This document shows positions 28,797-36,626 of a DNA stretch of 57,231 nt, piece by piece (position 1 is the stretch's first letter; every line of letters starts with the position of its first letter). A model generated the notes under the pieces. It made no database searches. It was not told where the DNA came from and was given only the letters and a program-made list of their open reading frames with translations. Where the stretch lies: assembly GCF_019042275.1 (NCBI RefSeq), contig NZ_JAHQCW010000011.1:69543-126773 (forward strand), given 5' to 3'. A program made the translations under genes and the position numbers. Source of the DNA: Diplocloster agilis (GTDB lineage: Bacteria > Bacillota > Clostridia > Lachnospirales > Lachnospiraceae).

Positions 28797-28803
28797 ACCC
28801 GTC

Positions 28804-29775
28804 TCAAAAACTACTGACGCCGTCTGCCGTATAGAATGCCCAATGAATAAGTTCCGTCCCCTTTTCTTTTTTTGACTCATAAAGCGCCTGATCCGCTTTG
28901 TTCAAAAGCGAGTCACAGGATGTTTCCCCGGTTCCGGAAAAGACAACCCCGACACTGACGGACAAGGGATTTTTCATGGGCAGCACTATTTGCCGCTCTT
29001 GCCAATCTTTTTTCAGCCTGTCAAAAAAAGTTTCCACTTCTGTCTTTTGATTGAAGCCCGACAGAAAAACAGCAAATTCATCTCCCCCCATGCGCCCCGC
29101 CAAAGCCGTAGAAAAACAGATGGCCTTTAAGCTTTCGGAAAAGGAAATCAGCACTTTGTCGCCGTCAGGATGGCCATACTGATCGTTAACCTGTTTAAAG
29201 CAGTCGAGGTCCATCATCAAAAACGCTCCACTGTCTCCGGATGCCAAAAACCGTTCACAGGTTTCTTTGAAGTATAACCGGTTCAGCAATCCGGTCAGCG
29301 AATCGTGGCGCAGATTGTAAATGATCTGCGTATGGGTTTGCTCCACCATATGATGAGGAAAAAACTCATCCCGCGTCTGATTGGGATCCGGAACGGACTG
29401 ATGGATATGCAGCACCTTCCATTCATGTTCCGACCTCTCCAGAACCACCGTGAAGCGAAAACGCATATCATACAAAATCCCGTCCGGCGCATTTTCCCGC
29501 ACAATCAGTTCCCCCATTACAAAGGAGTGTTTATCCGAAAGCTCCGTGGTCTGATACCATTGGTCCTGGATTGTAAACCGGCCGTTCCATTCACGGCTTT
29601 CTTGTTCGATGGTACCAAGGAATTCATCCAAATTTCGTTCCACTTCATGAGCACCCGTTCCAATAACGCTGATTCTGTCAGAGATATAATCGCCTACAAG
29701 GTCATACCGCCGCTCCTCCAAATAGAGTTTCCAGATATTGCGGCAAAAATCATTCGCAGATATACCGTTATCCAT
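28804..29775 (-). CDS. Diguanylate cyclase with N-terminal SnoaL/NTF2-like domain
   Basis: A 323-residue cytoplasmic protein. Residues about 1-130 look like an NTF2/SnoaL-like domain (WKLYLEERRYDLVGDYIS, then a beta-sheet set ending in VLHIHQS), a small-molecule pocket fold. The GGDEF domain follows (about 155-320) with RHDSLTGLLNRLYF and an intact active site GRMGGDEFAVF, so it should make c-di-GMP from two GTP. The start at 29775 is chosen because AAAGGAGACGGAAAC precedes that ATG; an upstream in-frame extension has no such site. It is the last gene after the fusion lipoprotein and the hybrid kinase, and four short direct repeats lie in the gap before it. Confidence 0.9.
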   Translation of the reverse strand: MDNGISANDFCRNIWKLYLEERRYDLVGDYISDRISVIGTGAHEVERNLDEFLGTIEQESREWNGRFTIQDQWYQTTELSDKHSFVMGELIVRENAPDGILYDMRFRFTVVLERSEHEWKVLHIHQSVPDPNQTRDEFFPHHMVEQTHTQIIYNLRHDSLTGLLNRLYFKETCERFLASGDSGAFLMMDLDCFKQVNDQYGHPDGDKVLISFSESLKAICFSTALAGRMGGDEFAVFLSGFNQKTEVETFFDRLKKDWQERQIVLPMKNPLSVSVGVVFSGTGETSCDSLLNKADQALYESKKEKGTELIHWAFYTADGVSSF

Positions 29776-29880
29776 GTTTCCGTCTCCTTTCACAGCGTGG
29801 GCATCACTAGAATACTTGCAACCTAACCCCCCTGTTATCAACAGTCAAAAGCATACCCCAAATGTCCGCATTTTGCAACG

Positions 29881-29949
29881 TCATTCATACAAAATTCATT
29901 CATGCAAAACGTATCATTTATACAAAACCTATCATTTATACGAAACGCC
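29881..29949 (-). repeat. Four tandem about 18-bp repeats upstream of the diguanylate cyclase
   Basis: Units at 29881-29895 (short), 29896-29913, 29914-29931 and 29932-29949 share TCATT(C/T)AT(A/G)CAAAA on the plus strand. They lie between the kinase and cyclase genes, about 105 bases before the cyclase start. The minus strand contains repeated TTGTAT/TTGCAT and TATAAA-like elements, so they could be promoter or regulator sites. Confidence 0.8.
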
Positions 29950-30002
29950 GCTCCGACGAAAGCTTCCATTCCCATGTGCCCGGCTATCAGTTCCGGGAGA
30001 AA

Positions 30003-32591
30003 TTAATTTGCATCAGACAGACCTTTTCCCGCCTTTTGTAAAATTTCAGTGTATGCGCTAATAATATCATTCACCACAAAGGGCTTTGCAATATGCGCGT
30101 TCATGCCGCTGTCGAGACACTTTTGTACGTCTTCACGAAAAGAATTGGCTGTCATGGCAATGATGGGTACCGTCCCTGCGTCGGGGCGGGGAAGGGCGCG
30201 GATGGCCTGTGTCGCGCTGTAGCCGTCCATTACCGGCATCTGGATATCCATCAGAATCAAATCATAAAATCCTTCGGGCGCTTCCGTAAACCGCGCAACA
30301 GCCTCCTGCCCATTTGGGGCGGCGGTAATCACAGCCCCTATGTCTTGCAGCAGAGCCGCCGCAATCTCCAGATTGATTTCATTATCTTCTACCAACAAAA
30401 CCTGTTTGCCGGCCAGCACCGTGGATTGTCCCGTTTTCGGCTGGTCCTGGGCTTGTCCTGTCAACTCTGCCATGAGTTCTGCAAGATCCGAGTGGAATAC
30501 CGGCCGGCACAAGGTAGCCTCTGCACCGCATAAACCGGCTGCATCATCCAGCTCGTCCTGATCCTGCCCAGTCAGAATGACCTTCAGGGCAGGATTTTTA
30601 TCCTTCTCTCTCATCTTTGAAATAAACTGCCGCATCTCCCCGGTTACGTTCCACTTTACAAAACACAGTTCATAGGGAGTACCTCTTTGCGCCGCCGTAT
30701 GTACCTTGCTTAGGCCAGTGTCCGCATCGGCTGCTGCATCCACCCGGAAATTCTCCTTTTCCAGCAAATCGGCAAGATGTATTCTTAATTCATCTACCTG
30801 ATTCACGATCAGGACAGACTGGCCGTTTCCGCATCGGTTCCCGTTTTCACCGTTGTCGTCAGGCGCACAGGCGAAGGGCAGCTCGACCGCAAAGACGCTC
30901 CCCGCCCCCAACTCGCTTGTGACGGTAATAGATCCGCCCATCATCTCCGCAAAATTTTTCGTGATGGGCAGCCCCAGCCCGGTACCGCCGTATTGCCGGA
31001 CAATACCGCTGTTCTCCTGCGTAAAGACTTCAAACACCCGGTCTATATTTTCCGGCGCGATTCCCCGGCCGCTGTCTCTGACCTCAAAGCGGAGCCAGAT
31101 CCGGTTCTCTTCACGGCACAGTGTTGATACATTCAGACTGACGTGTCCCTGCGCCGGCGTAAACTTCATCGCATTAGACAGCAGATTGGTCAGGATCTGG
31201 TTCAGCCGAAGCGCATCGCCCACCAGATACTCCGAAACCTCTCCGCGGATAAAAATTTGAAAGTCAATCTGTTTGGCGAACGCCTGCACATGAAATACCG
31301 TCATCAGCGCCCGCAGGAGCCTTCCCAAATCGAACCGCTCCGGATGCAGCTCAATCTTTCCGCTTTCAATTTTAGACATATCCAGAATATCATTGATCAG
31401 CGAGAGAAGGTGATTTGACGATAACGTGATCTTATCCAGGCAATTGCGCATCCGGTCCGGTTCATCAATATGATTTTTTCCAAGTTCGACCATCCCCATG
31501 ATACCATTGAGCGGCGTACGGATTTCGTGGGACATTTGGGACAGGAAGTCGCTTTTCGCACGGTTGGCGGCCTCTGCCCGATCCTTTTCCATCCGCAGCA
31601 GCTCATTACTGCGCTTTTCGCTGCGCCTCAACAGAAAAAAGAAGGTAAGCACCGTGACCAGCACAATGAAAAAGATTCCAACTCCAACAAGCGCCATAAA
31701 CTGACTCAAATAGACAATTTGATCGTTTACGGTTTCATATGCCATGCTGGTTACCATATACCAGTTAGTTCCCTGGATCGGCATATAATAAAGGTACACA
31801 TGGTGTGTGCCGACGCTCAGGAGTGTCAGCCCGCTTTCGCCCGCGTCGATTGCGGCGCGAAAGGACTGAAAATCGTAACCCTTGTCAAAGGTTGCCTGCT
31901 GCTCATAGATCGTAAATAAATTGCTTCCGTGTACGATATCATCCTCCGAAAAGGTGCTTTTGATCACAAAATCCCCGTTTTTGGTCACGATATTCGTATA
32001 AGAATTTGTCTCTGTCTGACTGTCCATACCCAGCCTGGAACCAATGTCGGATGTATGGATTCCAACGATCACAGCGACCAGCTGGCCGTCCTGAAACTGC
32101 ACGGGATCCATAGTGGTCCCCAACAGGATCGTGCCGCTTTCCCAAATATTTTCGTTGACGGAAACCAGTTCCCCGGAACCGGTCAGCAAAGTGTCAAGGC
32201 CGGAGATTTTGGACATGGCGGGGGCAGCGCCTTCCGGGGAATAGGCGATTCCCTCGTCACTGATGATTGCGATATGAGGGAACGCATTATTTATCTGCGC
32301 ATGGGCCAGAAAATTCTCCAGGCTGTCTTCATCTTTTAAGTCGTTTTCAGATATTGCATTTGCAATGGTTCGGATCTGGGAAAACTGGCTGTCCAGATTG
32401 GTTTGGAAATGGCTGCTGAGCTGTGTGGTCATTTCCTGCAAATAGACCCCGCTGATATTGGTCACAGTGCGCTCTGATACTTTCCCGTATATCGTCGTCG
32501 CAAGCAGGCAAAGGAGTCCGGCTATCAGAAGCAATGCCGGAACCGTCACCAGTAATCGGCGCTTATCACTTTTTTTAATGTGGGTTTTCAA
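30003..32591 (-). CDS. Hybrid sensor histidine kinase with extracellular sensor and two receiver domains
   Basis: An 862-residue membrane kinase. Helices at about 13-35 and 298-321 enclose an extracytoplasmic region of about 260 residues that looks like a dCache-type sensor. Inside follow a short helix, HisKA with FLSQMSHEIRTPLNGIMGM (His near 355), HATPase_c (GRGIAPENIDRVFE, GGTGLGLPI), a first receiver (about 595-710) that lacks the phospho-acceptor Asp (FVKWNVTG) and the usual acidic pair, and a normal receiver (about 735-855, LILMDIQMPVMDG). The TTG start follows GGAGGAG. It lies 33 bases after the solute-binding/nucleotidase fusion gene, a likely ligand-binding partner, and before the diguanylate cyclase. 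Confidence 0.92.
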   Translation of the reverse strand: MKTHIKKSDKRRLLVTVPALLLIAGLLCLLATTIYGKVSERTVTNISGVYLQEMTTQLSSHFQTNLDSQFSQIRTIANAISENDLKDEDSLENFLAHAQINNAFPHIAIISDEGIAYSPEGAAPAMSKISGLDTLLTGSGELVSVNENIWESGTILLGTTMDPVQFQDGQLVAVIVGIHTSDIGSRLGMDSQTETNSYTNIVTKNGDFVIKSTFSEDDIVHGSNLFTIYEQQATFDKGYDFQSFRAAIDAGESGLTLLSVGTHHVYLYYMPIQGTNWYMVTSMAYETVNDQIVYLSQFMALVGVGIFFIVLVTVLTFFFLLRRSEKRSNELLRMEKDRAEAANRAKSDFLSQMSHEIRTPLNGIMGMVELGKNHIDEPDRMRNCLDKITLSSNHLLSLINDILDMSKIESGKIELHPERFDLGRLLRALMTVFHVQAFAKQIDFQIFIRGEVSEYLVGDALRLNQILTNLLSNAMKFTPAQGHVSLNVSTLCREENRIWLRFEVRDSGRGIAPENIDRVFEVFTQENSGIVRQYGGTGLGLPITKNFAEMMGGSITVTSELGAGSVFAVELPFACAPDDNGENGNRCGNGQSVLIVNQVDELRIHLADLLEKENFRVDAAADADTGLSKVHTAAQRGTPYELCFVKWNVTGEMRQFISKMREKDKNPALKVILTGQDQDELDDAAGLCGAEATLCRPVFHSDLAELMAELTGQAQDQPKTGQSTVLAGKQVLLVEDNEINLEIAAALLQDIGAVITAAPNGQEAVARFTEAPEGFYDLILMDIQMPVMDGYSATQAIRALPRPDAGTVPIIAMTANSFREDVQKCLDSGMNAHIAKPFVVNDIISAYTEILQKAGKGLSDAN

Positions 32592-32624
32592 TGCTCCTCC
32601 ATCCTTTCCGCCTGCCAGGTCTAT

Positions 32625-34568
32625 TTAATTGTCCTGCGCCAAATCGATGATTCTTCCTTCCAGTTTCGCGTTCACCGTGGTATCCCGATGCTGTTCAAAA
32701 TACTGCGCCAGGGCGTCTCTGTAAAGCAGGCCGGTTTCTTTTATCAATTTCACGTTTCCCTTTGGGGCCGCGTCGTCATAATAATTGAGCATCGTATAAC
32801 CGTCCCCATTCCCTTCCGCATAGGTTTTTGATCCGGCCATATAGTCCGTCACCGCAACCTGGTAGCTTGCGTTTGGATCCAGGTCTGTCCCATCGGGCAT
32901 GGTCACACTTTCGAGTCTGCCGCCGGCCTCTCTGCCGCTGTCAAAGGTATATCGGATCCCGGAAACCTGTAAAAACCGTCCGCCCGGGAACTCCTCGGTG
33001 CAGGTGGACACACTGTTTTCCAGCATGTCCCACAGGGTTTTCCCCTCCATTTCTAATATTATGATCTGGTTGTCAAAGGGACACACTACGGCGATATCCC
33101 CGCCATAGACCACGCCCTCGTAAAAGCTGGCCCGGATTCCTCCGCCGTTCACCACTGCAATGGGAGCGCCGGAAGCCTCGGCAACACAGTCCGCTATAAA
33201 ATTGCCAAGCTCTGTCTCATGGAGACGGACATTAAAATTATCAAGCAGAAGGTCATGGTCTACCGTTCCGACAATACTGAAATCGTAGGAGGACTCGTCC
33301 GTTCCCTCATAATAGAACTGATCGATTGCCCGCAAAGCTTCTTCGACCGTGCATTTGTCAGCCAGGATTTCTCTCACGTAACCGCCCAGGTATTCCACAG
33401 TCTTGCTCGGAAACAAGACATTGTAAATATATCCCGATTCCACATACTCTTCTACACCCCGCGGAATCAAATCTTCCTGCTGCTGATAATCCGTAAGACA
33501 GGACTTACCTCCGCCCATATCCGCTATCAAAGCGTCCTGTCCTTCCGATGTCGAAAGTAATTCCAGGATACGTCTGCAAGCATCCTGCTTTTCTTCACTA
33601 ATGGAACTGTTTATACCCATAAGGGCGGATGGAGAGAACAGGAACCAGGGTTCCTTTCCTTCTTCACTAAAAAGCGGGAGCATCCGGTAGGTATATGCCT
33701 CGCCTGCGCCTTCCTCTACCTCTTTCCGGTTGCTTTCCACACATTCATAATAGAGCGTGGAATCACCGAAGGCAGCCGCAAGAGTTCCATTGCCCAGCCG
33801 CTTCATACAGAGGACAGTGTTGCGCTGACGGGCTATATCGCCAGGGTCCATAACGCCTGCGTCTTCAAGAGCATCGGACAGGTTGAAGCACTGTTCCCAA
33901 GTGCCGGCAAAGGTGGCTTCCTTATTTTTAAAATCTGCCAGCCATTTGACTCCATCGACCGTTCCCAAAAAATCAGGCACCATATTTCCAACATAGAACA
34001 AGCCCACTGATGTATTGTAGTCGCTCATGATAGAAAAACTGACGCCGTCTTCACCGACGCCAAGCCCTTTTTCCTTTAATTCAGACAGAGCGGCCACCAG
34101 TTCTACATTATTGGTCGGCAGAGACAGACCGGCCTGCTCAAATAAAGTCTCGTTAATCACATATCCGCTGAACACACCAGGCAGCGGAATCAGATAGGTT
34201 TTTCCGTCTATCTTCCAGGCATTCATAATCGTACCGTCATAAGAGGTGCTGGCTTTTGTGTCACTGATATCCAGCAAATACTTATGTACCAGATTAGTAT
34301 CCGGCTGTGCCGTAATCACCAGATCCGGCCCCACCCCTCTGTCCAGACGGCGAAGCTGTTCGCTTGGATAGGGCGATAGTTCTGTCTGCAGATCAATATC
34401 GTCATAGGTAGACTCCACTAATTCCTCTACCTGCTTAAAATTGTTGTTATAAAGTATTTTTATCACGATTTTTTCCTTAGGCGCCGGCTGGCTGCAGCCT
34501 GCAAATAACAAAAGCAGCATGGCAGCGCTCAGCGTATAAGCAATCCCTCTTGTCAAACTGTATTTCAT
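32625..34568 (-). CDS. Lipoprotein fusing a solute-binding domain to a 5'-nucleotidase C-terminal domain
   Basis: A 647-residue exported lipoprotein: signal peptide with lipobox LLFAGC (Cys25), then a family-1-like extracellular solute-binding domain (about 33-400), then a 5'-nucleotidase C-terminal domain (about 440-620) with ETELGNFIADCV, VVNGGGIRASF and DIAVVCPFDNQI. The metallophosphatase half that normally precedes this domain, with its metal ligands, is absent, so the nucleotidase part probably binds rather than cleaves. No permease or ATPase lies nearby; the next genes are a hybrid kinase and a diguanylate cyclase, so I infer a sensor or co-receptor role, possibly for nucleotides or sugars. 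Family assignment is solid; function is inference. Confidence 0.85.
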   Translation of the reverse strand: MKYSLTRGIAYTLSAAMLLLLFAGCSQPAPKEKIVIKILYNNNFKQVEELVESTYDDIDLQTELSPYPSEQLRRLDRGVGPDLVITAQPDTNLVHKYLLDISDTKASTSYDGTIMNAWKIDGKTYLIPLPGVFSGYVINETLFEQAGLSLPTNNVELVAALSELKEKGLGVGEDGVSFSIMSDYNTSVGLFYVGNMVPDFLGTVDGVKWLADFKNKEATFAGTWEQCFNLSDALEDAGVMDPGDIARQRNTVLCMKRLGNGTLAAAFGDSTLYYECVESNRKEVEEGAGEAYTYRMLPLFSEEGKEPWFLFSPSALMGINSSISEEKQDACRRILELLSTSEGQDALIADMGGGKSCLTDYQQQEDLIPRGVEEYVESGYIYNVLFPSKTVEYLGGYVREILADKCTVEEALRAIDQFYYEGTDESSYDFSIVGTVDHDLLLDNFNVRLHETELGNFIADCVAEASGAPIAVVNGGGIRASFYEGVVYGGDIAVVCPFDNQIIILEMEGKTLWDMLENSVSTCTEEFPGGRFLQVSGIRYTFDSGREAGGRLESVTMPDGTDLDPNASYQVAVTDYMAGSKTYAEGNGDGYTMLNYYDDAAPKGNVKLIKETGLLYRDALAQYFEQHRDTTVNAKLEGRIIDLAQDN

Positions 34569-34650
34569 ATGGTTTCCTCCTCTTGGTTATCTTTGAAAAG
34601 CTGCCGGGAACGGTATGATAAGTTCCTTTCCTGAGGTTATCATAAAAACA

Positions 34651-34700
34651 CCACTGATTACTCACGGCCTGTCCGCAGGTGTACAGGGTCTGATCAGTGG
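34651..34700 (-). promoter_or_regulatory. Leader hairpin with T-run (putative attenuator)
   Basis: Minus strand CCACTGAT (34693-34700) pairs with ATCAGTGG (34651-34658), and an inner CCTGT/ACAGG stem is present; TGTTTTTAT follows. It lies between the promoter and the fusion gene's start, so it can end transcription inside the leader. A second stem (TATGATAA/TTATCATA) follows at about 34614-34647. I could not match a known riboswitch class. Confidence 0.6.
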
Positions 34701-34816
34701 ATAAAAAGTAACGGAGATCATATGAGCCGATTCATTTTAAAGGGGCTTTGTCCACAGCAGATCGCTCCATGTGTTACTGTAAAACAGCGCTTTTTTCTTG
34801 GAACCTTACCCAGATT

Positions 34817-34845
34817 ATTATAATTCAAATGGCTTTGTTTTGCAA
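34817..34845 (-). promoter_or_regulatory. Promoter of the fusion/kinase/cyclase operon
   Basis: Minus strand TTGCAA (34840-34845), 17 bases, TATAAT (34817-34822). It predicts an untranslated leader of about 240 bases before the ATG at 34568. Confidence 0.75.
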
Positions 34846-34895
34846 CAGAATATGGCTATTAAACAGGTTCTTATAACACAGGCACCTCCCTATGG

Positions 34896-34941
34896 AAAAA
34901 AAATAAGACGGAACGCCAGCTAAATGCTGAAATTCCGTCTT
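34896..34941 (-). terminator. Intrinsic terminator after the ECF operon
   Basis: Minus strand AAGACGGAA (34933-34941) pairs with TTCCGTCTT (34905-34913), followed by a run of eight Ts. It lies about 40 bases after the small membrane protein gene and is nearly identical to the hairpin at 28755-28796, loop included. Confidence 0.85.
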
Positions 34942-34982
34942 TCCAGGACTCAGGAACTATTGTCCTCCTCATGGTTCAATGC

Positions 34983-35300
34983 CTACAGGATAAAATGACC
35001 TGCCGCCGAAATACCCGTCCCCAGCACCGCCGACATAACTACCATCGGCGGAACAGACTTTTTATCTTCCCCGGATACCAGGATCACGACCGGAAGCGCA
35101 AGAGCAAGACCCGTCACGCCGCCTTTGATCCACCAAGCCAGCCCGTACAGATCGATGTTCAGAATAACAAAGGGCAGAATCAGGTAGAACACAAATGCGG
35201 AGGCAATGGAATGCCTGTCCAGTTTCATTTTAATCATCGGCAGCACATCGATGGCGCCGGCCACAATACCTATGAGCAGGGTGACAAAGAAATCTTTCAT
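34983..35300 (-). CDS. Small membrane protein of the ECF operon
   Basis: A 105-residue protein with about four hydrophobic segments (5-22, 32-50, 57-75, 86-104) and short loops; no family recognised. Its ATG overlaps the zinc-ribbon gene's stop, so it is translationally coupled to it, and it is the last gene before a terminator. It may be part of the stimulus-sensing or effector side of the ECF system. Confidence 0.75.
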   Translation of the reverse strand: MKDFFVTLLIGIVAGAIDVLPMIKMKLDRHSIASAFVFYLILPFVILNIDLYGLAWWIKGGVTGLALALPVVILVSGEDKKSVPPMVVMSAVLGTGISAAGHFIL

Positions 35301-35659
35301 AATGTTTTTTCCTCCGCATATTTTGTTTTACACTTTACGCACTCGATTTCGTAATTGTAAGAATCCAGATTTTTCTCAAGGACAGTGAACAGAGGCGATT
35401 GGTCCTCCGGGCAGCACAGTCTGTTTTTTATGGTTATGAGTTTTTTATCTGAGTAGATGTTTTGGTTTTCCTGTTCAAAATCAATCCGTATACTGCCGCG
35501 GGACCCGCATTTACATTTGTATGCAAAGCGAAAATGGTCATAGGTGACATAACACAGATAACCGATACTCTGTCCGCACTCCCCGCAGTATATCCAGCCG
35601 CCGTATGTACTCGCAAGCCTTGTACTTTCCAGTTTTTTTATTCTGGGAACCCGTGCCAT
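35297..35659 (-). CDS. Zinc-ribbon protein of the ECF operon
   Basis: A 120-residue cytoplasmic protein with several cysteine pairs that look like zinc ribbons: YCGECG near residue 25, YKCKCGS near 48, CCPEDQ near 82 and CVKCKTKY near 109. It starts one base after the sigma factor stop and overlaps the next gene by four bases. I do not recognise a family. A redox- or metal-responsive partner of the sigma factor is a reasonable inference, since the sigma factor's own C-terminal part also carries a Cys pair. Confidence 0.8.
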   Translation of the reverse strand: MARVPRIKKLESTRLASTYGGWIYCGECGQSIGYLCYVTYDHFRFAYKCKCGSRGSIRIDFEQENQNIYSDKKLITIKNRLCCPEDQSPLFTVLEKNLDSYNYEIECVKCKTKYAEEKTL

Positions 35660-35660
35660 T

Positions 35661-36494
35661 TTACGCCTCCGCCCTGATGATTTTCATGCTGTCCGAGGAA
35701 AGCAGCTGATCCAGAAACGCTCTCGTTTCCTGCGGCGTCCGGTACTTGGGCATATCCGCAAAGATAAAGGACAGCTCATCCATTTCTTCCATAGCCTGTT
35801 TAAAGGTGTTATTCTCAACGGTCTCAAGTTTACTGTATTCCAGATTCTTGGGATCCAGCCGATGGGTCGATATTGCGTAACCCACCCTCTTTTGGCAGCT
35901 GCATTTTCCTGTTTTGGACAGTCCGCAGTATTCTCCCAAAAACTCCGCCACTCTTTTCCGGATCCGGGACAGTCTTTGGCGGTAGGCCTCCGGTGTAATG
36001 CCAAATATATCTGCGCATACCTTACTGTCCACCTTGAACATCAGGCCCAGGACATAGATGCAGCGGCTCTCCGGGTCAAGGCACTGCAGCATCACATTGG
36101 TGCAGGACTGTTTCAGCTCATCCGCCAGAACCGCCTCCTCCACGCCCTGCAAGAGATCGTCTGAGTTCGGCAGGAATCCCGCGTCGATATCCTGGCCGTA
36201 AAACTCGAAACTCAACGGACGCTGCGCAAACATCGATTTTTTATAATTAATTAAATAGTTCGCCGCCACCCGGTAAACCCAAGTGCTAAAAGCGCATTCT
36301 TTTCGAAAAGCCGAGAGCTGGGTAATAATTTTGATGATAATTTCCTGAGTTGCATCCTGCGCATCGTAAACACTTCCCAGCATTCGAAGGGAAAGGTTGT
36401 AGATCATATCCTCCACACCCAGAATCAGCCCTTCCAGAGCCTTTTTGTTGCCCGCCACGGCTTTGTCAATCAGTTCAAAAGTTTCCGTCTGCAT
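35661..36494 (-). CDS. ECF-type RNA polymerase sigma factor with C-terminal extension
   Basis: A 277-residue sigma-70 family protein. Region 2 is clear (about 20-90: GSVYDAQDATQEIIIKIITQ, FSTWVYRVAANYLINYKK), and region 4 follows (about 125-190: CADIFGITPEAYRQRLSRIRKR). About 85 extra residues follow, with GKCSCQKR and an acidic helical end, longer than a basic ECF factor; such extensions often control activity. I chose the second in-frame ATG (36494) because GGAGG lies 8 bases before it but only 2 bases before the first. No classical anti-sigma gene is adjacent; the zinc-ribbon and membrane proteins that follow are candidates for control. Confidence 0.88.
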   Translation of the reverse strand: MQTETFELIDKAVAGNKKALEGLILGVEDMIYNLSLRMLGSVYDAQDATQEIIIKIITQLSAFRKECAFSTWVYRVAANYLINYKKSMFAQRPLSFEFYGQDIDAGFLPNSDDLLQGVEEAVLADELKQSCTNVMLQCLDPESRCIYVLGLMFKVDSKVCADIFGITPEAYRQRLSRIRKRVAEFLGEYCGLSKTGKCSCQKRVGYAISTHRLDPKNLEYSKLETVENNTFKQAMEEMDELSFIFADMPKYRTPQETRAFLDQLLSSDSMKIIRAEA

Positions 36495-36525
36495 AAGCAT
36501 TTCCTCCTTTTATTCTTTTCACTAT

Positions 36526-36555
36526 ATTAGACAGCCAGGAATCCAGGTTGTGACA
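36526..36555 (-). promoter_or_regulatory. ECF-like promoter of the sigma operon
   Basis: Minus strand TGTCACAACC (36546-36555) and GTCTAAT (36526-36532); TGTCACA to GTCT is 16 bases. This resembles promoters read by ECF factors (TGTCACA/CGTC type) rather than by sigma-A, so autoregulation is likely. It lies about 30 bases before the start codon. Confidence 0.65.
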
Positions 36556-36626
36556 TAATTTCTTAATTTTTTTATACCCCTTCATCCTAAAGGAATTCCG
36601 GAAACTAATATATGATATTTTGATAT

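Noticed and set aside
34477-34665. A 62-codon frame in the leader of the fusion lipoprotein, possible leader peptide
   Set aside because: It starts at GTG without a ribosome site inside the terminator hairpin and runs into the lipoprotein gene in another frame.
34569-34845. c-di-GMP-I (GEMM) riboswitch before the fusion operon
   Set aside because: The conserved core sequences of that class are not visible; only a generic leader terminator is supported.
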